Source: PGYT01 sp963675055 (GTDB taxonomy: Bacteria; Bacteroidota; Ignavibacteria; Ignavibacteriales; Melioribacteraceae). From it: a stretch of DNA of 64,000 nucleotides. The position numbers were made by a program, and so were the translations under genes. The DNA lies in NCBI GenBank assembly GCA_963675055.2, contig CAXXJE010000001.1:62001-126000 (forward strand), given 5' to 3'. Below the pieces are notes generated by a model. That model searched no databases, was not told the DNA's origin, and worked only from the letters and a program-made list of their open reading frames with translations. Numbering within the stretch: the first letter of the stretch is position 1; each line of letters starts with the position of its first letter. Shown piece by piece: positions 54,278-63,086 of the stretch.

Positions 54278-55480
54278 ATGAATATGAAACTGTTTTTTAT
54301 AATTGTAGTTGTTGTATTATTAATACAGGCGTGCAACAATCAGCCAGATTATAAATATCTTGGCCAGGCTCCTCCCGGAAATACACCTGAAATTTTTGCT
54401 CCGGGCATTATTTCATTGGAAGATAGAAATGAAGCCATGATTACCTTTTCACCCGATGGAAATGAGTGTTATTTTACTGTGAGTGAAAAACCGTGGAATG
54501 ATGTTAATATTATGGAAGCAGTATTTCGTGATACGAGTTGGACAACACCGGCAAAAGCTTCCTTTATTAATAGTTTTGGTATGAGTCCCAGCATTTCTTC
54601 TGATGGAAAAGAATTCTTTTTTATTGGACCCTATAAGAATGGCATTGGAGTTAACCGGTGTTTACGCACTACTGATGGAGGTTGGTCAGCACCGGTAGAA
54701 ATGGACAGCCTTATTAATTCTGGATCAAGTGAGTACAGCTGTCACCCATCTAGTTTGGGTAGTATGTTTGTATGTTCATGGCGCTCCGGTGGTATTGGTG
54801 GTTGCGATGGCTGGCGTATTCCATTCCAAGATGGGCAATACAAAGAAGCAGAGAATATGGGTGCTTTAAATTCTAAAGTTGGTGATTGTTTGTGGGCGCC
54901 CGGGCCAAATGAGGAATTTTTAATTTTCCAATCCCGCAGGCCGGCCGTTGGAAATCAGGGTGGGTTTTTTGAAACCGATCTTTTTATAACATTTGCATTG
55001 TCTGATGGAACCTGGTCGGCTCCCCAGAACCTGGGACCTGAAATAAATAGTTCTGCAACAGATGGATTTGCTTGGGTGTCGCACGATGGGAAATACCTAT
55101 TCTTCTCCAGCGATCGTAGCGGGCAGTATGATATTTATTGGGTAAGCCTTGATTCTGTTTTACAAAACACTCCTAAAGTTTCATTAGCTGATGCAAAACA
55201 AAATCCTGAAGATTACTCTTTTTACCAAATATTTGATCGAAAGAAAACAATTATTGGTTTTGATTTAAATAAAGCGGGAAATGTAAAACTAGAAATTTGT
55301 AATCTTGAAAGGGAAAAATTAGAAACTATATTTGATGAATATAAACCTAAAGGTGAAAACCAGTTTGCCTGGGAAGGTAAAGGTTTTGAAAAAGGTGAGT
55401 ATTTATGTAAAATGCAGGTATATGATAAAAATTCAGGTCAGGTATTTCTTGAATCAACCATTCAGGTTTTACTTCGATAA
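54278..55480 (+). CDS. PD40 (TolB-like) beta-propeller lipoprotein (cassette 17)
   Basis: 400 residues with a lipoprotein signal (lipobox IQAC). At least four WD40-like PD40 repeats appear as FSPDGNECYF, ISSDGKEFFFIG, and VSHDGKYLFFSSDRSGQYDIYWV. The C-terminal part has a FlgD-like FDLNKAGNVKLEI strand region. Such proteins bind peptides or sugars at the envelope. Intact. Confidence 0.85.
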   Translation: MNMKLFFIIVVVVLLIQACNNQPDYKYLGQAPPGNTPEIFAPGIISLEDRNEAMITFSPDGNECYFTVSEKPWNDVNIMEAVFRDTSWTTPAKASFINSFGMSPSISSDGKEFFFIGPYKNGIGVNRCLRTTDGGWSAPVEMDSLINSGSSEYSCHPSSLGSMFVCSWRSGGIGGCDGWRIPFQDGQYKEAENMGALNSKVGDCLWAPGPNEEFLIFQSRRPAVGNQGGFFETDLFITFALSDGTWSAPQNLGPEINSSATDGFAWVSHDGKYLFFSSDRSGQYDIYWVSLDSVLQNTPKVSLADAKQNPEDYSFYQIFDRKKTIIGFDLNKAGNVKLEICNLEREKLETIFDEYKPKGENQFAWEGKGFEKGEYLCKMQVYDKNSGQVFLESTIQVLLR

Positions 55481-55489
55481 ATAAGAGGT

Positions 55490-55625
55490 TCCTATAACAA
55501 TGTGTCATACGTAATAGCCGGGAAAGTAGTAAATATCAAGGTTTGTGACTCGCACCAACATCATCTCGGTTTGATGGCGAGAAGCTCCGAAATCCGCCAC
55601 TACGCATATGCTCAACGATATAGAC
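55490..55625 (+). repeat. attC-like site 17
   Basis: Opens TCCTATAAC, complementary over TTATAG to its cassette start. Arms contain GTCATACGTAATAGCC and CCACTACGCATATGC. Closing box GATATAGAC (55617) has GAT in place of GTT. Confidence 0.75.
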
Positions 55626-55657
55626 AAACATAAAAAAGACACTGACAGATAATTATT

Positions 55658-56815
55658 ATGAAATTAACACGACTTTACAAAGAATTTTTTGACAGCGGAA
55701 AAACAGGCGGACTAATTTTAGTTTTCGTGACTGTCCTTTCCCTTGGGCTCGCAAATTCTTCCTGGCAGACAGAATATATCAATTTTTGGCATTATGATCT
55801 GGGCGGACATAGCATCGTTCATTGGATTAATGACGGGCTCATGGCTATTTTTTTTCTACTCATTGGTTTAGAGTTAGAACGAGAAATTTATCGCGGAGAA
55901 CTTTCGGATATAAAAAATGCATCACTGCCAATATTTGGTGCAATAGGCGGTATGCTTGTTCCTGCAGGATTATTTTTATTGCTTAACTTCGGAACAGACA
56001 CTCAGGCAGGTACCGGTATTCCAATGGCCACAGACATTGCTTTTGCTATTGGAATTTTATCCCTGTTGGGTAATCGTGTTCCGTCTTCGCTAAAAATTTT
56101 TTTGATGGCTGTTGCAATAGTAGATGACTTAGGAGCAATTATAATAATTGCAATATTTTACACAACATCTTTAGCGTTAACAAATTTGTTTATTGCATTA
56201 GGTATCTTTGCTTTTCTACTACTCCTGAACCGACTGAAAATTCACAGTTTAATTCCGTATTTAATAGGTGGAGTTGCAATGTGGTATTTTATGTTGCATT
56301 CAGGTGTTCATGCAACAATTACAGGAGTGTTACTAGCTTTTGCAATCCCATTTGGCAAAGGAGGAGAAAAATCTTCTTCATATATTCTTCAACATTTTTT
56401 ACACAAACCAGTAGCATTTCTAATTTTGCCATTGTTTGCTATTGCGAACACTTGCATTGCAATTGGCGACGGTTGGCAGAGTGGTTTAGGAGAGACAAAC
56501 AGTTTAGGAATTATTGCAGGACTTGTAGTCGGAAAGCCTTTAGGTATTTGGCTCTTTTCAATTATCGGTGTTAGCTTGGGACTTTGTGTATTACCTACAG
56601 AATTGAAATGGAAAAATATAATTGGTGTTGGTTTTTTAGGCGGTATTGGTTTTACAATGTCAATCTTCATTACTCTTCTTGCGTTTGACAATGCTGACAT
56701 CGTAGACAATTCAAAAATTGCAATTATTATCGCTTCAATTATTGCAGGGACAATTGGTTTTATCATTCTTAAACTGACACTAAAAACACAATTAGGAAAT
56801 GACGAAACTACATAA
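55658..56815 (+). CDS. nhaA: Na+/H+ antiporter NhaA (cassette 18)
   Basis: 385 residues with about twelve membrane helices. The essential Asp pair is in VAIVDDLGA (Asp156, Asp157), and MATDIAFAIG is the conserved unwound-helix motif. It exports Na+ in exchange for protons at the inner membrane. Intact, and a long membrane transporter for a cassette gene. Confidence 0.95.
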   Translation: MKLTRLYKEFFDSGKTGGLILVFVTVLSLGLANSSWQTEYINFWHYDLGGHSIVHWINDGLMAIFFLLIGLELEREIYRGELSDIKNASLPIFGAIGGMLVPAGLFLLLNFGTDTQAGTGIPMATDIAFAIGILSLLGNRVPSSLKIFLMAVAIVDDLGAIIIIAIFYTTSLALTNLFIALGIFAFLLLLNRLKIHSLIPYLIGGVAMWYFMLHSGVHATITGVLLAFAIPFGKGGEKSSSYILQHFLHKPVAFLILPLFAIANTCIAIGDGWQSGLGETNSLGIIAGLVVGKPLGIWLFSIIGVSLGLCVLPTELKWKNIIGVGFLGGIGFTMSIFITLLAFDNADIVDNSKIAIIIASIIAGTIGFIILKLTLKTQLGNDETT

Positions 56816-56829
56816 CAATATAAATGCCT

Positions 56830-56951
56830 GCTTATAACACAAAATATAAAACAGTTGGGTTCAGTGTTTTGTTTCCAATTCTACTTTCCCAACGGTGGAT
56901 ACAGACACACTCCAAAAACCCAATCGTTTCAAATTGAAAAACGTTGTTTGC
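56830..56951 (+). repeat. attC-like site 18
   Basis: Opens GCTTATAAC and closes GTTGTTTGC at 56943. The stem AAAACAGTTGGGTT pairs with AACCCAATCGTTT. Sequence type differs from the others. Confidence 0.72.
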
Positions 56952-56983
56952 AATTATAAATAAAACTCAGTAGAAAAGATAAA

Positions 56984-57457
56984 TTGAAAACTATAACCGC
57001 AACAAAAGGACAAATACTTCAAAGAAAAGGAGATTTAAATACTAAAGTGTATATTGTTAAAAGTGGTATGTTGCGCAGTTATACAATTGATAAAAAAGGG
57101 AAAGAACATATTTATATGTTTGCACCAGAAAAATGGTTAGTAGCAGACAATTGCGAAGCAAATGAACCTTGCGAACTTTTTATAGACGTTATTGAAGATT
57201 CAGTTATTACTGTTACTTCAAAAGAAGAATTATTAAAAGAAAGTCCAAACATAAATGCTTTGTTGAAACGTTTAAATGTGATGCAGGCACGAATAATAAT
57301 GCTAATGAGTGCAAGTGCTAGTGAACGATATCAACATTTTATTAAAACCTACCCCAACATTATACAGAGAGTTCCACAAAAAATGATAGCCTCGTATTTA
57401 GGTATTACACCTGAAGCTTTAAGTCGTGTTCGTCATGAACTTTCTCAAAGCAAATAA
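56984..57457 (+). CDS. Crp/Fnr family regulator, short N-terminus (cassette 19, gene 1)
   Basis: 157 residues from a TTG start; stop codons upstream exclude a longer frame. Related proteins are near 190 residues, so 25-30 N-terminal residues are missing. The beta-roll GQILQRKGDLNTKVYIVKSG and the helix-turn-helix VPQKMIASYLGITPEALSRVRHEL are present. The gene begins 41 bp after the cassette junction, so truncation may date from capture. Functional state uncertain. Confidence 0.78.
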   Translation: MKTITATKGQILQRKGDLNTKVYIVKSGMLRSYTIDKKGKEHIYMFAPEKWLVADNCEANEPCELFIDVIEDSVITVTSKEELLKESPNINALLKRLNVMQARIIMLMSASASERYQHFIKTYPNIIQRVPQKMIASYLGITPEALSRVRHELSQSK

Positions 57458-57545
57458 TCCAATTTTATTTCTTGATCTACATCAATGTTAAGATTTACTA
57501 AAAGGATGATTTTGGTATCATCAAACAAAAATAAAAAGAAATAAA

Positions 57546-57947
57546 ATGACAAATCAACAAAACAACAAAGTAATACATATATCTCTGTGGATTGCACAAG
57601 GTTCATTGGCTATTCTGTTTTTAATGGCCGGAGCATTCAAACTTTCTCAACCTATTGAAAAACTGGCAGAATCTCTTCCTTGGGTTACTTCGACTCCAAT
57701 AGAATTAATAAGATTTATTGGTCTTAGCGAAGTCTTAGGTGGTTTAGGTTTAATAATTCCCTCACTATTTCGTTTTAAAACCGTTTTAACCGTTTGGGCA
57801 GCTTTAGGTTTAGCTTTAGTAATGTTATTAGCGGCTATATTCCACGCTTCACGAGGAGAGTTTCCAAATATCGGTATGAATATCGTATTAATTGCTATTG
57901 CCCTATTCATTGCTTGGGGTAGAAGTAAAAAAGCACCAATAACATAA
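57546..57947 (+). CDS. DoxX-like membrane protein (cassette 19, gene 2)
   Basis: 133 residues with four membrane helices. AGAFKLSQPIEKLAE and FIGLSEVLGGLGLIIP are typical of the DoxX family. Possibly a quinone- or thiosulfate-linked or stress-related membrane protein. Crp/Fnr genes often lie beside DoxX genes, so the pair is likely functional as a unit. Confidence 0.85.
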   Translation: MTNQQNNKVIHISLWIAQGSLAILFLMAGAFKLSQPIEKLAESLPWVTSTPIELIRFIGLSEVLGGLGLIIPSLFRFKTVLTVWAALGLALVMLLAAIFHASRGEFPNIGMNIVLIAIALFIAWGRSKKAPIT

Positions 57948-57984
57948 AACAATAAATTATTTAGCACATTAATTAAATTCAATA

Positions 57985-58257
57985 AAGAAAAATAAAATTG
58001 CAGCTGGTTTTACTACTTCAGGTTCACCAGGTGGTGATAAACTTAGCACTTTGCAATATCTTGAAACATATGCTATGCAATTAGGAATTATTTGGGTTGG
58101 GACTGGTGAAACAGGAATGCCTGAGAGTCTAAATCCATTAGGTAGTTGGGCTGGTGCAATGAGGCAATTTATAGGCGATCAGGTAAATCCTAACGAACTA
58201 TTGGCAGTTGAGGTATTTGGAAAACGTGTGGCTGAAATTAGCCTGAAATTTAATTAA
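57985..58257 (+). pseudogene. Flavodoxin/NAD(P)H-quinone oxidoreductase fragment (cassette 19)
   Basis: Only the C-terminal ~85 residues remain: KIAAGFTTSGSPGGDKLSTL and GIIWVGTGETGMPESLNPLGSW, typical of the WrbA/flavodoxin-fold FMN-binding loops. The N-terminal half is missing, and no start codon exists before 58051. It is a deletion remnant. Confidence 0.8.
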
Positions 58258-58259
58258 TT

Positions 58260-58661
58260 ATGAGAAAATCAATTTTATTAAAAATACTTTTGGTTTTGTC
58301 AGGTGCCATTGGAATTGGTATTGGAGGTGCACTTTTATTTGTACCAGTAACTTTTGAAGCATCTTCTGGAATAAACTTAAATGGAAATGTGAACTTGATA
58401 AGCGAATTAAGAGCTTTGGGAGGACTATTGTTTTCAGGAGGAATACTAATTTTGTTAGGAGCATTTATTCCTAAATTGACTTATACTTCCGTTGCTCTGT
58501 CAAGTTTAGTTTATCTAGCTGTAGGACTTTCTCGTGTGCTTAGTATAATAGTTGATGGAATACCCAATAATTCACTTTTAAATGCAACTATCATTGAAAT
58601 ATGTATTGGTTTATTTAGTTTAATATTTCTAATTAAATACAGAAAAAAAACAACCATTTAG
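58260..58661 (+). CDS. DUF4345-like membrane protein (cassette 19, gene 4)
   Basis: 133 residues with four membrane helices (MRKSILLKILLVLSGAIGIG, SELRALGGLLFSGGILIL, SSLVYLAVGLSRVLSII). SELRALGG and GLSRVLSI are hallmarks of DUF4345. It begins 2 bp after the flavodoxin fragment, so it probably was, and may be, translationally coupled to it. Confidence 0.8.
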   Translation: MRKSILLKILLVLSGAIGIGIGGALLFVPVTFEASSGINLNGNVNLISELRALGGLLFSGGILILLGAFIPKLTYTSVALSSLVYLAVGLSRVLSIIVDGIPNNSLLNATIIEICIGLFSLIFLIKYRKKTTI

Positions 58662-58729
58662 CAAAGTATTAAACGAACAAATGTTCAAGTATAATCTTTC
58701 CTTTTACCATTATTAAAAACATAGAAAAA

Positions 58730-58866
58730 AGCATACAACAATGGCTATTCGTAATCGCTAGTACTCGCCTACTTTGGAAATTCCGTAGGCATTTCCAATT
58801 TGGTGTGTACTTGCTAAATTAAGTGTAAAACCACGCAACTACTCATAAAAGATACTGCTGTGCGTA
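58730..58866 (+). repeat. attC-like site 19
   Basis: Opens AGCATACAAC, eight of nine complementary to its cassette start GTTGTTTGC. Closing box GCTGTGCGTA (58857) has GCT in place of GTT. Body strongly diverged. Confidence 0.68.
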
Positions 58867-58941
58867 GCCCAAAACAACAACTTCGGTGACAAATTACAAC
58901 TTGATTATTATATTTAAAAGCAAAAAAAAATAGAGAAAATT

Positions 58942-60225
58942 ATGGCATGGTTTTTTGAAAAGAAGGAAGAAATTAACAAAGAAGAGATACAGTCTCTTGT
59001 TTTAAAAAGTGCAAATGAATGTTTAAACAGAATTTGTCAGAATCCTAAAAAAGTATTGTTATTACCTCCTGATATTACAAGAGCACATAGTGGTGCCGGG
59101 TGGATAACAGAATTATTTTACAATTTCTTTGCAGAAATGGCAGATGTTTATGTTATACCAACGCTTGGACAGCACGTACCACATACTGAAGAACAGAATA
59201 AATGGATGTTTGGAGGCATACCTGAAAATAAAATACTGAAACATGATTGGATAAATGATGTTAAAAGAATTGGAACAATACCAGCCGATTACGTCAAGAA
59301 AATTACGCAAGGCAAGGCTAATTGGGAAATACCTATTTCAATCAATCGAAATGTATTAGAAGGCAAATGGGATTTGATAATAAATGTTGGACATGTTGTT
59401 CCTCATGAAGTATTGGGATTTGCCAATCATAACAAAAATTATTTTATTGGACTTGGCGGCAAAGAAATGATTTGTGCATCTCATATGGCAGCCGCATGTT
59501 ATGGGATAGAAAATAATCTTGGCTCATTAGTAACACCATTGCGACACTGTTATAACAAAGCTGAAAATGAATTCCTTAACCATTTGCCAGATGTTTATAT
59601 CCAAGTAGTAATGGCATATAATAACAAAGGGAAACTTGTACACACAGGATTTTATTGTGGCGATGATTTAGATACTTATCTTTTAGCAGCCAAACAATCC
59701 AAAGCCGAAAACATTACGATTGTTCGACCCTTGAAGAAGGTTGTGGCAATTATGCAAGGCGATGAGTTTTTCAGTACATGGGTTGCCAATAAAGCAGTAT
59801 ATCGAACACGAAAAGCAATGGCTGACGGTGGAGAGCTAATAATAATTGCACCCGGATTAGAACGATTTGGAGAACAAGACGAAGTCGATAAAATTATTAG
59901 GAAATATGGGTATTCAGGTACTGAAAAAGTAATGAAGTATTGGAAGGAGAATGAAGAACTCCAAGACTTAACTCATGCAACAGCGCATTTAATACATGGT
60001 TCATCAGAGGACCGTTTTAAAATAACTTATGCACCAGGACACTTAACAAAAGAAGAAATTGAATCTGTAAACTTTGGTTATCTTGATTATAATAAAGCTA
60101 TGGAAATGTATTCTCCTGATAAACTTAAAAATGGATTTAATATTCTTGCGAATGGAGAAGAAATATATTTCATAAGTACACCATCTGCTGGATTATGGAC
60201 TACAAAGGAAAAACTCAACGAATAA
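58942..60225 (+). CDS. Lactate-racemase-like (LarA domain) protein (cassette 20)
   Basis: 427 residues. The N-terminal DUF2088/LarA region reads LLPPDITRAHSGAGWITELF and IPTLGQHVPHTEEQNKWMFG; the central HEVLGFANHNKNYFIGLGGKEM and ICASH give conserved histidines and lysine. LarA enzymes use a nickel-pincer cofactor made by LarB/C/E, none of which is in the window. Substrate may be another 2-hydroxyacid. Intact. Confidence 0.85.
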   Translation: MAWFFEKKEEINKEEIQSLVLKSANECLNRICQNPKKVLLLPPDITRAHSGAGWITELFYNFFAEMADVYVIPTLGQHVPHTEEQNKWMFGGIPENKILKHDWINDVKRIGTIPADYVKKITQGKANWEIPISINRNVLEGKWDLIINVGHVVPHEVLGFANHNKNYFIGLGGKEMICASHMAAACYGIENNLGSLVTPLRHCYNKAENEFLNHLPDVYIQVVMAYNNKGKLVHTGFYCGDDLDTYLLAAKQSKAENITIVRPLKKVVAIMQGDEFFSTWVANKAVYRTRKAMADGGELIIIAPGLERFGEQDEVDKIIRKYGYSGTEKVMKYWKENEELQDLTHATAHLIHGSSEDRFKITYAPGHLTKEEIESVNFGYLDYNKAMEMYSPDKLKNGFNILANGEEIYFISTPSAGLWTTKEKLNE

Positions 60226-60230
60226 TGGGC

Positions 60231-60357
60231 AGCACATAACATTTTGCATAAGTAATGGTGGGGAAAGTGCTAAATATCAAGGTTTGTATTAGCAGGCTCA
60301 AACTGCAGAGCGGTGCCAAGCAATCGGCTACCATCCTTATACTGGTCGTTGTGTGTC
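60231..60357 (+). repeat. attC-like site 20, last of the array
   Basis: Opens AGCACATAAC, left arm GCATAAGTAATGGT, right arm CTACCATCCTTATAC, closes GTTGTGTGTC at 60348. The middle has the conserved AAATATCAAGGTTTGT segment followed by a small deletion. Confidence 0.82.
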
Positions 60358-60377
60358 ATTTGCCAGAATCCTAAAGA

Positions 60378-61115
60378 ATGAAATATAGTGAGAATAAAAT
60401 AGACGGATTTCTATCCAACTTCATTAAATGTTTTTGGGAATTTGATAACCCAACAAAAGATGTTAATTATATCATCTTACCAGACGGTCATTTTGATTTA
60501 ATCTTTGAAATTAGAAATAATACGCTTTCAAATATTTCATTGACCGGCGTGTGGACAAAACCAATTAATGTGCATATCGAAAAAGATGTAAAATTGATTG
60601 GAATTAGATTTAAACTAATCGCACCAGAGTATATTTTCAAGCAGCCAATAAAGAACATTCTAAACACAACGACAGTTTTACCGATAATTTTTTTCGCATC
60701 AAGAAATCGTTCCTTTGACGACTTTGACATTCTTACTGATTACCTTTTAGAAAAAATCAAGTACGGCTTAAAAAATCTGAATGAGATTGATAATAGAAAG
60801 TTCAAATTATTCGAGTTGCTCTATGAAAACAAAGGGAATCTAAGAGTAAATGAATTGACAGAAAAAGTTTTATGGAGCAGTCGCCAGATTAACAGATATT
60901 TCAATCAAAAATTTGGTTTTTCACTAAAAACATATTCAAATATATTAAAATGTAATTCATCCTTCTCTGAAATTGCAAAGGGACAACTATATCCAAAACA
61001 AAACTATTTTGACGGAGCCTTTTTTATTAAAGAAGTAAATAAATATACCTGTTTTACACTAAAAGAACTTTTAAAAATGAAAACGACTGATTTTTACAAT
61101 TATCAACCCTTATGA
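60378..61115 (+). CDS. AraC-type regulator (cassette 21, gene 1)
   Basis: 245 residues. N-terminal DUF6597 domain (FWEFDNPTKDVNYIILPDGHFDLIFEI) and a C-terminal AraC-like helix-turn-helix (LRVNELTEKVLWSSRQINRYFNQKFGFSLKTYSNILK). The last region is somewhat diverged but spans the usual second helix-turn-helix. It starts 30 bp after the last GTT junction. Confidence 0.83.
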   Translation: MKYSENKIDGFLSNFIKCFWEFDNPTKDVNYIILPDGHFDLIFEIRNNTLSNISLTGVWTKPINVHIEKDVKLIGIRFKLIAPEYIFKQPIKNILNTTTVLPIIFFASRNRSFDDFDILTDYLLEKIKYGLKNLNEIDNRKFKLFELLYENKGNLRVNELTEKVLWSSRQINRYFNQKFGFSLKTYSNILKCNSSFSEIAKGQLYPKQNYFDGAFFIKEVNKYTCFTLKELLKMKTTDFYNYQPL

Positions 61116-61157
61116 CTTCGTAATTTTGCGCTTATTAACTTACAAAAAGGATTAAAA

Positions 61158-61379
61158 ATGAAAGTAAATAAGCTAACCCCAAATTTTGAAGTAAACGACA
61201 TTAGAGAAACTATAAACTTCTATCAATCCGTTTTAGGTTTTCCCCTTGTGATGGTTGTTCCGGAAACCCAAGATGGAATTGAACATTCTATTGCCGACAA
61301 CAAAGAGTATGTTTATGCTTTAGTGTCTAAAGATAATGTAGAAATAATGCTTCAGCGAAGCGATAGTTTGGATATGTAA
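61158..61379 (+). pseudogene. VOC (glyoxalase-like) protein, C-terminus missing (cassette 21, gene 2)
   Basis: 73 residues (TPNFEVNDIRETINFYQSVLGFPLVM ... VEIMLQRSDSLDM) cover the first half of a VOC domain, whose normal length is about 115-125. The frame stops just where a homolog would continue. No attC-like site follows. This is where the array is interrupted by the sialic acid genes. Confidence 0.75.
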
Positions 61380-61429
61380 AATTATTTTGTTTTATTTGTA
61401 CTACAAATAGAATTAATTAAATTCCTGTA

Positions 61430-62134
61430 ATGATATATAATCTAACAACACCAACTTTAGCCGACCAGGTTGAAGAAAAAATTATTGAGTTTATAAAAAC
61501 CAATGATTTGCACCCTGGAGATCAACTTCTCAACGAAAAGCAATTTGCCGAAATGCTAGGTACTAGTCGAAACGTAGTACGTGAAGCTATGAGCCGTTTA
61601 CGTATGTTAGGCTTAGTTCAGTCACGTACCAAACGTGGGCTTATAGTTACCGAGCCAAGCTTACTCAGTGGTTTTAAAAAAGTATTGGAACCTCAACTCT
61701 TAAGTGTTGATAGCATAAAACAGATAATGGGCATGCGGATTGCTCTTGAAATTGGTATTGCTGAATTTCTATTTGCAAATATCACTAATGATGATGTTTT
61801 TGAATTAAAAAAAATAGTTTCCCGGCAACAAGCCATCGGCATTAATAATTTATCGGTTGAAGATGAAATAATATTCCACACCAAAATTTACGAGATCGCG
61901 GGCAATGATTTTATACTACAATTTAATTCCATTATGCAACCCGTTTTTGAATTTGCCAAACAAAATTACGAAAGCTCATTTAAACCCATCAATACTGAAT
62001 TGGAGAAAAAAGGTGCAATAATTAGACACTCCGACTTACTTGAACTTATTGAAAAAGGCGATAAAGCAGGCTACCGAAACGCTATACAAAAACACCTAAA
62101 ACCCTACTGGGAATTTATACATCAAGATAAATAA
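61430..62134 (+). CDS. FadR-subfamily GntR regulator
   Basis: 234 residues. Winged helix at residues 9-75 (LHPGDQLLNEKQFAEMLGTSRNVVREAMSRLRMLG) and a C-terminal FCD helical ligand domain (FHTKIYEIAGNDFILQF). It ends 3 nt before the lyase gene, so it probably regulates sialic acid use. Confidence 0.92.
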   Translation: MIYNLTTPTLADQVEEKIIEFIKTNDLHPGDQLLNEKQFAEMLGTSRNVVREAMSRLRMLGLVQSRTKRGLIVTEPSLLSGFKKVLEPQLLSVDSIKQIMGMRIALEIGIAEFLFANITNDDVFELKKIVSRQQAIGINNLSVEDEIIFHTKIYEIAGNDFILQFNSIMQPVFEFAKQNYESSFKPINTELEKKGAIIRHSDLLELIEKGDKAGYRNAIQKHLKPYWEFIHQDK

Positions 62135-62137
62135 ATA

Positions 62138-63082
62138 ATGAAATTTAATAAAATTAAGGGCTTAATAGCTGCTCCATTTACTCCTATGAATCCTGATGGA
62201 TCTGTAAACACAATCCCCATTTTACCTTATACCAATAAATTGAAAATTGATGGTTTAAGTGGTGTATTTATTTGTGGTACTACAGGCGAAGGTATGCTTA
62301 TGACCAACGAGGAACGAAAAGAAGTAGCTCAAGCATGGGTAAATGAGCAAAACGATGATTTCAAAGTAATTGTACATGTTGGAACTACTTCGGCCAAACA
62401 ATCGCTAGAACTGGCAGCACATGCTCAAAGTATTGGTGCTTATTCCGTTGGTTGCATGGGTCCCATGTTTTTAAAACCATCTAGAATTGACGAATTGGTA
62501 AGTTTCTGTGCCGAAATAGCAGCAGGAGCACCAGATTTACCATTCTACTTTTACAACATGCCATCAATATCAGGAGTTGAGCTTCCCATGGTTGAGTTTA
62601 TAAAAGAAGCATCAGTTCACATACCTAATTTCTCAGGCATTAAATTCACCCATAACAACTTAATAGAAATGCAGCAGTGTCTAAACCTTGATAATGGCAA
62701 GTGGGATATTCTTCATGGCTACGATGAATTATTGTTAGCGGGCTTATCTTTCGGAGCTGAAGGAGCAGTCGGCAGCACCTACAATTTTATGGCGCCTTTA
62801 TACCTTGATATAATAGAGTGTTTTGAAAATGGTAATATCGCTGAGTCCAGAAAAAAGCAAATGCAATCGGTAAAAATTATTGAAGTATTAAATAAATACG
62901 GAGGAGCTGTAGTTGCGGGTAAAGCTTTAATGAAAGCTCAAGGCATTGAACTTGGTGACTGCAGACTACCACTTAAAAAATTCAACTCTGCTATATACGA
63001 CAATTTTATTGATGAAATGAAACAAGTAGGTCTGTTTGAAATAACCAATAATCCGTTGAAAAGAAATTCATTAAAACATTAG
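62138..63082 (+). CDS. nanA: N-acetylneuraminate lyase (DHDPS family)
   Basis: 314 residues of the DapA/NanA TIM-barrel family. GTTGEG near residue 48, the catalytic Tyr139 (FYFYN) and Schiff-base Lys169 (SGIKF) are present. It splits sialic acid to N-acetylmannosamine and pyruvate. The NanA assignment rests on the neighbouring sialidase remnant and GntR regulator; other aldolase substrates of the family are possible. Confidence 0.85.
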   Translation: MKFNKIKGLIAAPFTPMNPDGSVNTIPILPYTNKLKIDGLSGVFICGTTGEGMLMTNEERKEVAQAWVNEQNDDFKVIVHVGTTSAKQSLELAAHAQSIGAYSVGCMGPMFLKPSRIDELVSFCAEIAAGAPDLPFYFYNMPSISGVELPMVEFIKEASVHIPNFSGIKFTHNNLIEMQQCLNLDNGKWDILHGYDELLLAGLSFGAEGAVGSTYNFMAPLYLDIIECFENGNIAESRKKQMQSVKIIEVLNKYGGAVVAGKALMKAQGIELGDCRLPLKKFNSAIYDNFIDEMKQVGLFEITNNPLKRNSLKH

Positions 63083-63086
63083 AATT

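Noticed and set aside
31839..60357. CRISPR-like reading of the regularly spaced repeats
   Set aside because: The repeats are 115-140 bp, divergent and palindromic, with 0.8-3 kb of coding DNA between them, and there are no cas genes. They are cassette sites, not CRISPR repeats.
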